Assembly (NCBI GenBank): GCA_024364735.1
Contig: JAGFNQ010000834.1
Coordinates: 142,297 to 206,296, forward strand
Length of the DNA: 64,000 bases
Reading direction: 5' to 3'
From: Boesenbergia rotunda
Lineage: Eukaryota; Streptophyta; Magnoliopsida; Zingiberales; Zingiberaceae
Every line of letters starts with the position of its first letter. Within the stretch, counting starts at the first letter, position 1. The position numbers and the translations under genes were made by a program. Positions 1 to 10,900 of the stretch are shown here, in pieces. A model generated the notes under the pieces. That model searched no databases, was not told the origin of the DNA, and saw only the letters and a program-made list of their open reading frames with translations.

Positions 1-1508
1 ACCGGTGGGGATCCACTAACTGATCGTATATGCACGCAGCCATCCCCATCACCTGAGCACTCATTTGGTCCCTGCCTTTCTTTCATCTACCGCATTAAAC
101 CGATGCCCATTCTCGTCGCCCAGCTCGCCGCGGTTAAAAGAAGAAAACTACATGACGGAGACAGAGTGAATGCTGTGTTCACGACCGGTTTCATCCTTCC
201 CTTCCCCTGTTCACAGGTAGCAGTAGCTGTCGTTCGTGCCATGCGAATTAGGGCGGGTGAGTTTGAGATTCCCACCGCCAGTCGCGTCGGATTCAGGCGA
301 GGACAGGTTCAAAAGGGACAGCACGGGAAGAAGATAACACGCCGGAATCGGACAAGGCCATGAGCATCTCACTCACCTCAGCGGAGTTGAAAACAAAAGG
401 GGGGGCCTCAATTAGCCGCTGGAAGAGGACAATACGGCGGGCCCGCTGTCCTAATGGCGCCGGAGCAGAACAGCTGCCAAAAAACGAGTCAAGCGGTGGC
501 GGCCACCGCCGGGGCGCAAAGTGTGGTGGTGTCCGGCAAGGTGGACCACGGCGGGACCACCCGGGGCACGTGGACGCGGGGCCGAGGCTGTCGCCTCATG
601 CCAGCGAGTGGTCCACGCTGGCCGCGCATCGATATCGGAAGTGCCATCAGCTTTAATAATTGCACCTCCGTCTCTCATTTTATTTACATTATAAAATAAA
701 TAAATAAATAAAAACTCTTCCCATTCTATTGCGCACCGACGAGTCCCATCGCTACTTTCCTAGCCTTCACTCAATTATTGTTCCTACGCGATAGCCTTTA
801 TATATTCCTTGACATGCAGTGCTTTGTTCACGGCCCCAACGATTCTGTTTTATGTTTTGTAATTGATTGTGATCGATTGAAGCAGGGGTAGATCGGGGCC
901 GAGATGAGCAGTGGAATGTTGTGTTGGTGAGTGACTTGAGGTACTCCGGGAAGACAGTGACTAACTAGGGAGGACGTGGGTGATGCCACATCTCCAATAG
1001 CTAGCAACAGTTAAAGGAAGGATAATTAATTAATGGGGGCATGAACAGATGTGAATCTTCTGCCTCGGCACGTTTGTGATGTGGATGGGCGATGACCATC
1101 GTGGAAACTCACTTACCCGATGGCCGTGAAGCATAAGAAAGATTAATATACAATTTGAAGCTTTAGATCTTCTTAGTCAATGAAGTATTATCGTACTAAA
1201 GCTACAATTGCGGTGTGATACCAAATTCTATCCGCTTGAGTTAGCCTCGAGTGTCGGCATCATGTCTATTTCAGTTGGATTGTTTCTAGGATTTGCTGTC
1301 CATAATCGCCAATTTGCATTAAAATTCGGCACCACCAACATTAATTAGATAAGTTAAAAAAGTATAATTGAAGATGTGAATGTATATATTGGCTCAAACT
1401 ACAAACACTGAGCATCATAGAACTTGCAACAAATTGGTTACTAAATGGACGATTCACTTATGGAAGATCAAAACATTTTTTTAAAAAAACATAGTAAAAT
1501 CATGAGTT
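1..1508. other. Intergenic spacer, no gene recognised
   Basis: No reading frame here resembles a known protein. The first 650 bases are relatively GC-rich, and the overlapping frames seen on both strands look like by-products of composition. An AAAT-type microsatellite lies near 695-712. The remainder is AT-rich. The right edge abuts the CTTAT target duplication of the copia element that follows. Confidence 0.6.
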
Positions 1509-1513
1509 CTTAT

Positions 1514-2037
1514 TGAAACGAGATTAGCATGAAAAACGACAACAAGAATAATAGAGAACACACATAAGATTTATGTGGAAAACCTTTTACGGGAAAAAAC
1601 TCGGGCAGAGAGGAAAAATCACTATGAACGGTGGAATACAAAATCAACGGCACTGATAAAGTAAAGAAAAGTAGAGAGAAAAGAGAGGTAGAGTGAAAGA
1701 AAGAAGAGGTAACAAAATAACTTTCTTGATTGAAAAAACTTATCCATGAGATACACAATTTATAGAGACATTAGGATACTTAGTCAAATGAAAAATTAAT
1801 AACGAAACTGTTAATTAACAAATTTAATATGTTAATTAACATATTAATAAGAAAAATATCTAATAATAAATTTAATAAGGAAACTGTTAATTAACATATT
1901 CATTAAGAAACTGTCAATTAACAGATTACTAAGACAATATCTAATAATATTTAACTTGGTCAATTTATTCTCTTTTATGTCGCACCACGATCTTTTTGGC
2001 CCGGATCAAACTGAATTTGGGTCACTAAAGTCTAACA
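1514..2037 (-). repeat. 3' LTR of the 1514-4969 copia element
   Basis: Its 524 bases match 4437-4969 closely, with a few substitutions and small indels. On the minus strand it starts TGTTAGAC and ends CGTTTCA. Just inside it at 2038-2050 is the minus-strand purine tract AAGGTGGAGAT, the usual copia polypurine tract. It contains several AT-rich direct repeats around the phrase CTGTTAATTAACA. Confidence 0.92.
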
Positions 2038-2936
2038 ATCTCCACCTTGACGCGAATTTCACAAATCTTCAAAAGAACATCTCCACCTCTTCTTTTTTTA
2101 AATACCCACTTGCAGAGAACAACTTTCTTACCCTTAGATAATTTCACTAAGTCCCATGTGTCGTTCTTACCAAGTGACTCCATCTCCTCCTGCATAGCAA
2201 TTATCCACTTACCAGAATTATCGCAGCTAATTGCTACTGAATACGTCTCAGATTCTTCACTGGAATCAATCTCCCCAGCCACGTTCAAAGCATAATCAAC
2301 TAAATCAGCCTCTGCATATCTCTGAGGGCGTCTAATTTCTCTCCGAGGCCTATCTTTCGCAATGGAATATTGTGAAGGTGCTTGTGAAGAGCTCGTTCCA
2401 TCCGCAACATCTAAAATAGGCTCTGGAGTAGTCTCTGTAGATATCGGCCCAATCTCAATCTCCACCTGTGTGCTTATCTTCTGCTTATCTTCCTCAGAAG
2501 GAGTTTTAGATGGAGACCCCTGAAGCATGCTAGTCTCATCAAAGACAACATCTCTACTAATGATGACTTTCCCGGTTTCTGAACACCAAAGTTTGTATCC
2601 CTTCACTCCTTGTCTAAAGCCTATAAATATGCACTTCACCGAACGAGACTCCAACTTCCCATTATCAACATGAGCATACACAGGACATCCAAAAATTCTC
2701 AAATCAGAATAACTAGCAGGAGTACCAGACCATACCTCTTGTGGAGTTTTCCTTTCAATAGCAGTTGATAGAGAGCGATTGACAAGATAACAGGCATACG
2801 CAGCGGCTTCTGCCCAGAAAAACTTCGGTACCCTAGCATTAAGAAGCATACAACGCACCTTCTCCATCAAAGTCCTATTCATCCTCTCTGCTACACCATT
2901 CTGTCGAGGAGTATGCCCAACTGTATGATGCCTCAC
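2025..2936 (-). pseudogene. copia integrase C-terminal part and RT stub
   Basis: This minus-strand frame of about 303 codons begins at the integrase segment containing TPRQNGVAERMNRTL, which includes the third catalytic residue, Glu. It continues through the integrase C-terminal region (KCIFIGFRQGVKGYKLW). It ends in the first residues of reverse transcriptase (MQEEMESLGKNDTWDLV, CKWVFKKR) and then runs directly into the polypurine tract and LTR. More than 500 residues of RT and RNase H expected in a copia Pol are absent, so the product cannot be functional. Confidence 0.85.
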
Positions 2937-3640
2937 AATACCTTCAGCTCCTTTGTGTTATGAATGCCAACTGAGAATTTGACTCTTTTCTGCTTGTCAA
3001 AAATACAGTGCTCGCAAAACTTTAGCTTTGTAATACTTTCACCATCAAGGAGTTCTCTCTTGCTCAATTCAATCATGTCATTCTCACTCATATGACCCAA
3101 ACGCATATGCTAAAGTTTTGTAGCATCAGAATCAAACATAGACGACCTTGCGACGGCAACATCACCTATTACTGTGGATCCCTACAGAACATATAAACTG
3201 GTGGTTCTCCTTAGTCCCTTCATCACAACAAGAGACCCTTTTCTGACCTTCACAACTCCACCTTCACCAATGTACTTGTACCCTTTAGAATCAAGAATAC
3301 TCAAAGAGATCAAATTTCTCTTCAAATCAGGGACATGCCTCACATCACCAAGTGCCCGAATGACACCATCAAACATCTTAATTCTGACCGTACCAATACC
3401 AGCGATTCTGCAGGATGCATTATTGTCCATCAAAACGGCACCATTCGAAACTGTTTCATATGTTAAAAACCAGTTCCGATTGGGACACATATGAAACGTA
3501 CAACCAGAATCAAGAATACATTCCTCACTGTGCTTCAAATCAGCATCAGAGGCAACGAGAAGTTTGCCATCACTGTGATTTTCGGTAACATCAGCCTTAC
3601 CAGACTTCTCTGATTGATTTCCCCATGAATTTTCACCTGC
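2937..3640 (-). pseudogene. copia protease and pre-integrase remnant
   Basis: The minus strand encodes the aspartic protease signature as DSGCTFHMC near 3500, followed by the protease body (about 3182-3490). The zinc-binding pre-integrase region follows, with SIRLGHM at about 3100 and KFCEHC at about 3000. At about 2937 the reading jumps straight from this region to the segment just before the integrase Glu. That removes roughly 100 residues with the two catalytic Asp. The protease triad appears as DSG, which is acceptable for the family. Confidence 0.8.
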
Positions 3641-4384
3641 CCTTTTATTCTTATTTTGCAGCTTGTAACATTCTGATTTGATGTGGCCCTTCATCTTGCA
3701 ATAATTACAGATCTTATCTCTATTTCTGGATTTTGACCTGCCCCTGATATTTCCACCAGAGCTTTTCTCCTGAGTCCTTCCTCGAATAATAAGACCCTCA
3801 CCTTGAGCCTCATATCATTCGACAAGCTATTTCATTTTATCTTTCGAAAATAATGAATCATAAACTTCATTCAAAGTAAGAGTATCACGACTATATAAAA
3901 TAATATCTCTAAAAGTCATATATGACGAGGGTAAAGAACACAGTAAGATCAATGTTAAATCTTCATCGTCATATTTGACCTCCAAAGCCTCTAGGTCAGA
4001 GACGATTTCCTTAAACACAGTCAAGTGATCTCTTAATGACGTACCTTCTGCCATATGATGAGAATACAAACGTTGTTTCAGACCCAGTTTGCTCGTAAGA
4101 CCATGCACAACTACTCCAATTTATCCATAGTGCAGCAACGGATTTCTCCTTCAAAACCTCCTATAAAATCTCATTCGATAGGTGAAGGTAGATCTGACAT
4201 AGGCTTTTCGATCCTTACGTTCATTTTCCTCCTTTGTCCATGTCGAGGGCATGTTGTCTATCCCGAACAGTGCGTCGTCCAAGTCCAGATGCGCTAGCAC
4301 CACTCGCATCTTAACCTCCCACAGCGTAAACCTGGTGTTGCGATCCAAAAGCAGAATATCATACTTCATGCTTGCCGTTGTCAT
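3641..4384 (-). pseudogene. copia gag remnant with zinc knuckle
   Basis: The N-terminal segment (4151-4384) reads MTTASMKYDILLLDRNT and FTLWEVKMRVVL, the usual start of copia Gag. A second segment (3827-4108) continues with MHGLTSKLGLKQRLYS and the gag-polypeptide repeat region. The zinc knuckle lies near 3650-3710 (KMKGHIKSECYKLQ). Frameshifts separate the segments at about 4110-4150 and 3790-3830. It should have provided the nucleocapsid of the retrotransposon particle. Confidence 0.8.
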
Positions 4385-4414
4385 TAATCTCGGTTGAAAT
4401 CCACAAAATCAAAA

Positions 4415-4434
4415 CCAACTTGGCTATGATACCA
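4415..4434 (-). other. tRNA primer-binding site
   Basis: On the minus strand this reads TGGTATCATAGCCAAGTTGG, two bases inside the 5' LTR. It corresponds to the 3' end of initiator methionine tRNA (usual TGGTATCAGAGC) with one mismatch in the core. It primes minus-strand synthesis in copia elements. Confidence 0.85.
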
Positions 4435-4436
4435 CT

Positions 4437-4969
4437 TGAAACGAGATTAGCACGAAAAACGACAACAAGAATAATAGAGAACACACACAAGATTTTCATG
4501 AAAAATCCTTTACGGGAAAAAACTCGGGCAGAGGAGGAAAAATCACTATGAACGGTGGAATACAAAGTTGACGGCTTTGATAAAGTAAAGAGAAGTAAAA
4601 AAGAAAAGAGAGGTAGAGAGAAAGAAAGAAGAGGTAACAAATTAACTTTCTTGATTGAAAAAACTTGTCCATGAAATACACAATTTATAGAAACTTTAGG
4701 ATACTTAGTCAAATAAAAAATTAATAACGAAACTGTTAATTAACAGATTTATAAAGAATCTGTTAATTAACATATTAATAAGAAAAATATCTAATAATTA
4801 ATTTAATAAGGAAACTGTCAATTAACAGGTTTCATTAAGAAACTGTCAATTAACAGATTACTAAAACAATATCTAACAATATTTGACTTGGTCAATTTAT
4901 TCTCTTTTATGTCGCACCGCGATCTTTTTGGCCCGGATCAAACTGAATTCGGGTCACCAAACTCTAACA
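4437..4969 (-). repeat. 5' LTR of the 1514-4969 copia element
   Basis: 533 bases, paired with 1514-2037. Its outer end at 4969 is followed by CTTAT (4970-4974), the exact copy of the pentamer at 1509-1513. The inner end at 4437 adjoins the primer-binding site. Confidence 0.92.
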
Positions 4970-4974
4970 CTTAT

Positions 4975-5639
4975 CTTATATGATTGCTATTTCATATAAA
5001 TTATATATATATAATCAATAATAATATCAGTATCTTTTAAATAATCTTAGGAATTATGTTTTTATAGTTTGCAAAACTAATATTAGATGTACAAGATAGG
5101 GTTTGAACCTGATGCAGCCCAAGTAAACCTTGGATTGCCACCCCATCTCGATCTTGTACGCTAGCTGACACCCTCTAAATCATTTGACCCCACCAACCCC
5201 AGGCTGCTTCTACCCGTATGACCATAGTCGTTTCTAGATTAGGAAGGATTCCCGCCAGACAAGCTCTCTTTTCCTCAACCTCCAACATTCCCTAACACGA
5301 GACCAACCCTAGCGAGGCAGCATACGCAAAGGGTGACACCTGGCTAACGGCTCAATAGTGCTAGAGGTACGACCCAATATTTTTCGCCCTTAATGCACTA
5401 CCCCCGTTCATGCGGCCAACCCGCGGGTGATGCCTCGCTCATGCAATTGCCTAGGGCTCTCATGGTAGCTTACATGAGCATTTCCTCTCCGTGGATATAT
5501 AAGCTTAGTGGAGGTAAGCGAAGGTATGATTTTCTTCTCTAAAACAGAGACTATTCTTCTCCCACAAAGTCTTATTTGTCTCTCTCACACCCACGCGAGC
5601 CTCACTTCGTTCAGCTTAGAGTTGATCTGATCATGAGAA
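4975..5639. other. Spacer, no gene recognised
   Basis: AT-rich for about 100 bases, then mixed composition. Short complementary phrases GTACAAGAT (near 5089) and ATCTTGTAC (near 5150) could pair. No coding similarity was recognised. Confidence 0.4.
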
Positions 5640-6010
5640 GGGTCATACTAGAAATGCCGACCCCTGCTGTTGTTTTAAATGCATAAATAATCATAACTGT
5701 AAAAACTTACTGCAATTTCTTATCGATCCTGGGGCCTATTCTTGTCATCTGAAGGACGATACGAAATCGAACAACCCTTCTCGATTCCACAAACCCTCCA
5801 ATGATATGAAATCCAACAACTCTTTTCCTACCGACACTTTAGTAGAGCTAGCGAAGACAAAAAGAAAACCGCCCACACACCAGCACGATCTTCACTTGGA
5901 AGCCCATATATAGCGAGCAAATATAGAATCATACCTAGTGACAGTTACAACAACCGTAGACTGCAGTTGCCGCAACTGCACATAATGTGCAGTTGTCATT
6001 ATAGCTAACA
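5640..6010 (-). repeat. Probable 3' LTR of copia copy A
   Basis: On the minus strand the purine tract GATGAGTGGGAGA (6011-6023) is followed at once by TGTTAGCTATAATGAC, the pattern expected at the start of a copia 3' LTR. The other end of the LTR is not certain; 5640 is an estimate. It contains a short inverted phrase, GCAGTTGC...GCAACTGC, near 5960-5980. Confidence 0.55.
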
Positions 6011-6799
6011 TCTCCCACTCATCAAGTGAAGCTATAAAGATTAAATAGCCACAAAGTCTAATTGGGCATCCAATTTATACTTAAGGAAAAATGGTTTGTA
6101 CGACAACAAATATACAAAGCGTTTAATGTTAAAAAAATTATTACACTTTACATAGTCGCTCTCTAAAAGACATCAATATCTTGTATTTATCCTAAATTAA
6201 ATTATTTTCATTCATATAAACATCTCTAATGCCTCATAATGAGTATTATGTCAAGAACATGTTCAATATCTCTAATCAATATAATTATTCAAATCACATT
6301 TTATGTACTTAATAAAAAATATAATAGATAGATCAGCGAATAAATGCCAAAGATGTAAATCTTTTTTAATTTTCATTTTTAGCTAGAATTCATTCATTTT
6401 AATTAGTTGCTTTATTAGTCATGTTCCATAGACTGAATAATCTATAGTCATTAGAATGCATGCTAAAGTAGCAAATCCTTGTTAAAACTTCAAGTACACG
6501 GCTAAATAGTCATTTAGGATAAAATTGAGATTAAGTTTTAATATCAAGGGTCTCACATAGTAGAAAGGCACAGTTCTATTCTCTTACTACCCTTATTATT
6601 ATTATAGCATATATAATATGAATCACATACTATGATATTTTTCTCTTTACTAATAAAGAGCATATGCTTTTCTCAACTTTGATAACGTACAAATTTTAAT
6701 TTAGGCATTCTCAATGCTTAATCTTGAATTCAACTCATGAATTCTTATCTTACTTCTAGCTGGTTTAGTAAATGGAGAGTACATTTACTCCGGTTATTA

Positions 6800-8327
6800 T
6801 CAATTTACAAATGATCTCATCTTGATACTACTATTAAAGCAACCCTAGTTACTGATACGTCTCCATTTACAATTTCATTAACTGCCCTATAAGCAATGGT
6901 ATTACCTCTTTTATACTTAACAAATAAATATGATTGTCCATGTGAAAGGACCAATCTAAACCTGCCAGCATGTTCATCGAGACTTTTCAAATGTAACAAT
7001 GATATATAAACTAAATATATCATGATATTTCATATATTTGATTGTTTTTACAATATGTTATATTCTACAAAGTTTCAGAGACTTCTCATGTCCTTGGTTC
7101 TATAGTCAATGGCTTAATAAAATAATCTGCAAGCATAACATATGTAGGGATATACTTAAGAATTACTTTTTTTTGTCAACAATATCCCTTATAAAATTAT
7201 ACTTAATAACTATGTGTTTGCTCATGCTGTGATATTTGAAATCCTCAAAAAGTTATAACAGCTTGATTATCATAGTATACTGTAATAGGACTCTCACCGT
7301 CCTCGATAATTTTTAGATGTTTCAGAAACCTTCTTAACCAAACAATTTCTTACATAGCTGCTAAATAAGATACATACTCAGTTTTCATTGTCAACAATGC
7401 TACACAAGTATGTTTCTTACTATTCTATGAGATGACACCACCATTCAGCAAAAAGGTATAACTAGAGGTGGATTTTCTATCATCAAGATCCCCTATCCAA
7501 TCTATATCTGTATAGCCTTTCAGGTTCATTTTAGATCCTTGAAAATAGAGACAATAATCTATTATCCCTTTAAGATATCTGAATATTCTCTTTACCACTT
7601 TTCAGTATCTTGATCTTGGGTTTACTTGAAAATGGCTAATTAAGCAAACATTATAGCTGATATCAGGATGCATACACAACATAGTACATATAAACTACCA
7701 ATGACATTGACATATAGTTTTTTCTTCATCTCAAATATTTTCATAGGAGTCTTGGAACACATATTTTTGCTTAGAATAATACATCTTGCTACAAGTATTT
7801 GTTCAATATTGTAATCTAATATATTGAAGTGTTACAGCATCTTAATGATATAAACCTCTTAAGACAAATCTAAAAACATTTTTGATCGATCTCTCATGAT
7901 CTTTACTCCTAAGTTGTACTCAGTTCTCCATATTTATTATGTCAAATTGTGATAAAAATCATAATTTGATTTCTATTATAAATTTTATATCTTTTCCAGC
8001 TATTAACATATCATCAACATATAATAAGATGATTAACTTTCATTTTTTCTTTCTTATGTCAACATAATGATCCTTATTGATCATTTCAGAATCATAAGAT
8101 GAAATGACTTCATCAAAGCCTATTTTCATTGTCGCGACGCTTGTTTTAGATCATATATAGTCTTTTTAAGTCTACATACATTATTCTGTTGGCCTTCAAC
8201 AATGTAACATTCTGCTGAACTATATAGATTTCCTCATCAAACTTACCATTAAGGAAAGCTATTTTTACATCCATCTGATGTAATTCTAAGTTAAAAATAT
8301 GCTACTATAGCTAAAATTACACGAATT
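6800..8327 (-). pseudogene. copia RT/RNase H remnant (copy A)
   Basis: On the minus strand RNase H is recognisable near 7450-7540 as GYTDIDWIGD followed by DDRKSTSSYTFLLNGG, with the E-containing segment TEYVSYLAA near 7370. The RT active site reads LLYVDDML near 8005-8035, and the phrase QMDVKIAFLNG lies at about 8250-8280. Stops and frameshifts break the frame repeatedly. The sequence stops abruptly at 8327 at the solo LTR insertion and resumes at 9688. Confidence 0.8.
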
Positions 8328-8761
8328 TGTTAGGACAAGTAAGTGAGCAAGATGGGGGGGGGGTGATTAACTCTGATCTTTACTCGATGAAGATTTGTCA
8401 CAGCGAAAACTTGAGCAATGGTAACACTCCAATTTTACTTGATATCCACCTCCTTGAGGTGATTAATCCAAGGATCCAATCTTCCTTACTCTCTTATACA
8501 CTATAAAAGATCTCGTTTGTTGAGGCGAAGAAGCCTCGTACAAGCTTTCATGAAAAACAAACGAAGAACAAACAATTACAATAGAAATCTTACAAGATTT
8601 ACACAAATAAGCTCTCGTTGCTTTTCTTGCTTTCTTCTAGCTTGAAATCACTCTAGAACCTTGGAAATATAGCCGCACTATACTCCAAGACTCTCTTGAA
8701 ATGACGATGGAAGGAGAGGGAGAGATGCGAAGAGTTGCGCTTCAAACCTGCATGAAAATCC

Positions 8762-8767
8762 TATATA
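8762..8767 (-). promoter_or_regulatory. LTR TATA box
   Basis: TATATA in the minus-strand context GGGTATATAGGATT, about 20 bases downstream of the last palindrome. This is the expected core promoter of the solo LTR. Confidence 0.6.
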
Positions 8768-8787
8768 CCCAAGACCTAGAGTTTCAT

Positions 8788-9161
8788 TAATCGATTACCC
8801 AATCGATTACCACGTCAGATCTAGCCATTCAACGACTAGTTTTTGAAGCTTAATCGATTAACCAATCGATTAAGAAGATCTTAATCGATTGCTGAATTGA
8901 TTTAGTACCTTTCTGTGCTCTCACACAATTCAGTCGTAATCAATTGGCTAATCGATTACGATCCTCCTTAATCGATTGCCCAATCGATTAAGAGGATGTT
9001 GAATCGATTACCTAATCGATTCAGCAGACTTCTATTCTCGTGATAACTCTATGTCAATCGATCATTCAATTGATTGATGCCCCTTAATTGATCGCTACAT
9101 CAATTAAGGGCCTTTCTGTTCTCGCCAAACAACAACTCAATCGATCACTTGATCAATTGAC
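8788..9161 (-). promoter_or_regulatory. Palindrome array in LTR U3 (ATCGAT core)
   Basis: About nine imperfect copies of a roughly 24-base dyad lie here. Each has one arm like TTAATCGATT and the other like AATCGATTAA, separated by 3-5 bases. By eye there are about twelve ATCGAT hexamers in 374 bases. The array lies just upstream (minus strand) of TATATA at 8762-8767. Position and symmetry suggest binding sites for a dimeric factor or hairpin-forming units; function is inferred. Confidence 0.75.
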
Positions 9162-9687
9162 ACCCTAACACAAGTTTAGGGTTCCCTTGCCTAACCCTGG
9201 TCAATCGTGACCTGTTAGGACTTCCTCACTAAGTGATCAAACCTATGACCGACTTGGACTTTCCCTTGTCTAGTTCCCAACTAGGACTTTACTCATGCCA
9301 AGGTGCGATCTCCCCGATCCACTTGGAATTCACCTAGTCTCATTAGGTCTGCCTAGTCCTACTAGGACTTCACATTGCCAACATGTGATCTTCCCGATCC
9401 ATTTAGACTTCACCTAGTTCACTCGGTGAGCCTAGTCCCACTAGGACTTTTCCCATGTCAGTGTATGATCTCCCCAATCTACATATACTTCCCCTAGTCC
9501 CACTAGATTTTTTCCGTGCCAGCGTACGATTCCTCTATCCACCTGGACTTCACAAGTCAAGTCTCTAGTCAACCTTGCCCACTTAACTCGCACAATATTC
9601 AAACATCATTACCAAACATCGAAACTCAAGCTCACCCGAGCCTAGCCAAACTAGGTCAACCCTGATCTAACAAAGATTGCACCAACA

Positions 9688-10900
9688 GAACTGACAAAAA
9701 TTTCACAACAGGAGAAATGTCTCTTCAAAATCAATACCCTATAGTTGGGTATATTTTTTTTGTAACTAGATGAGTTTTGTATCAATTAATCTATCCGTCC
9801 ATTTTTTTCATAATTTTGAGAATTCATTTATTCCCAATAGCCCTTTGGTTTAAAGGAAGATCAACTAATTCTCAAACTTAATTCTTTTTTATATACTACA
9901 TTTCTTCTTCCATTATAATTTTCCACTTTTCTCTAACTGGACATCTTAATGTTTCCACAACTATTTGAGAATTAAATCTTTTTCGAGGAATCATCTTACA
10001 ACTACTTCTTTGTAGGTTGAATTGTTGAAAAAACATCTTTTTAATTGACAAAACACTCCTACTGGGTTAACTCGATTCAGACATCTCTTATGATACATGT
10101 TTTGTTGATAAAGTATTATCCTCCCCAAATAGTAAAATAGTATTATCAACATCACCTTTTGTTGAGAAATCAATTTCGAGAAAATTTACATCTCTCGACT
10201 TTATTTTGGAGATGGATGCATCTTCTTGCTCACCAATAAAAACATAACTCTTTGATGTATTAAAATATCCTACAAAGATACACTTTTTATCCTTGACTCT
10301 TAATTTTTCATATTTATGAGTATTATTATGAACATAGGTAGTTGAATCCAAAGTCTCAAATTACTTAAATCTGATTTTCTACCTGTCCAATATTCATATG
10401 GAGTATATGGAATAAATTTAGAAGAAACTCGTTAAGTATATAAGTTGTTCATAATACATCTCCCTACTAGGAAATTGACATATTAACTTGAAACATGATA
10501 GACCTGACCATATCTGGACAAGTTCGATTCCTTCTTTCAGTTATCCCATTTTATTGTAGAGTTCCTAAGATTGTTAATTATCTAATAATCCCTTTATCAT
10601 TATATATTTTTTAAATTGTTCAGATAAATATTCACTTTCACGGTTAGTGTGTAAGGTTTAATCTTATGATCCAATTAATTCTCAAACTCATTCAATTAAC
10701 GTTTAAAGCAATCTAGTGTTTCAGATTTATAAGAAATCAAATACATATGACCAATGTACGAAGTCATTAAAAATTGACTAATATGACTAATAAATCAAAA
10801 CTAGACCATCAATTGATTCAACATACACAATTGACTAGTCAATTTATGATGCAAATTGACAGAATCAATCAAATTTTATATCTAATTACATTAATCTCAC
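9688..10900 (-). pseudogene. copia integrase/RT N-terminal remnant (copy A)
   Basis: On the minus strand, a broken version of the integrase phrase around PQQNGITERRNRT, which holds the catalytic Glu, is visible at about 10510-10560. The conserved integrase-RT linker is a frame of about 87 codons at 10088-10351 (KKCIFVGYFNTSKSYVF). RT begins again near 9715-9760 with a degraded ETFSP-type phrase adjoining the solo LTR. Stops are frequent. Confidence 0.72.

Larger units (their letters stand above)
1514..4969 (-). mobile_element. Ty1/copia element, internally deleted
   Basis: This is a complete-looking insertion on the minus strand. Two LTRs begin TG and end CA, and the 5-bp target duplication CTTAT is present at 1509-1513 and 4970-4974. 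Read on the minus strand it has an LTR, a primer-binding site, gag, zinc knuckle, protease, pre-integrase, the integrase C-terminal part, a short reverse transcriptase stub, a polypurine tract and the second LTR. It is only 3.46 kb, against about 5 kb for an intact copia element. The integrase region carrying the first two catalytic aspartates and nearly all of RT and RNase H are missing, so it could move only with enzymes supplied by another element. Confidence 0.93.
8328..9687 (-). mobile_element. Sirevirus-like solo LTR inserted in copy A
   Basis: The 1360-bp unit begins TGTTGGTGCAATC on the minus strand (9687 downwards) and ends CTTGTCCTAACA at 8328. It is bordered by GAATT (8323-8327) and GAACT (9688-9692), a target duplication with one change. 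The related copy B (about 46500-46540) is continuous across the corresponding point with a single GAATT, so it represents the empty site. A C-rich run near the minus-strand 3' end and a palindrome array upstream of a TATA box match other Sirevirus-type LTRs here. No internal region or second LTR remains, as expected after LTR-LTR recombination. Confidence 0.88.
5640..10900 (-). mobile_element. Decayed Ty1/copia element (copy A)
   Basis: An old minus-strand copia element. From right to left it shows an integrase remnant (10450-10900), the integrase-RT linker (10088-10351), an RT remnant (9690-10000 and 7560-8327) and an RNase H remnant (7240-7540). A purine tract and LTR start follow at about 6010. 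A solo LTR at 8328-9687 interrupts RT. The outer boundaries are not resolved. Region 45060-46985 is a second copy of the same family, so the interruption can be checked against an uninterrupted relative. Multiple stops and frameshifts make it inactive. Confidence 0.8.

Noticed and set aside
8788..9161. CRISPR-like repeat/spacer pattern in the ATCGAT array
   Set aside because: Repeats are imperfect, spacers are irregular and related, the context is a plant LTR, and there are no cas genes.
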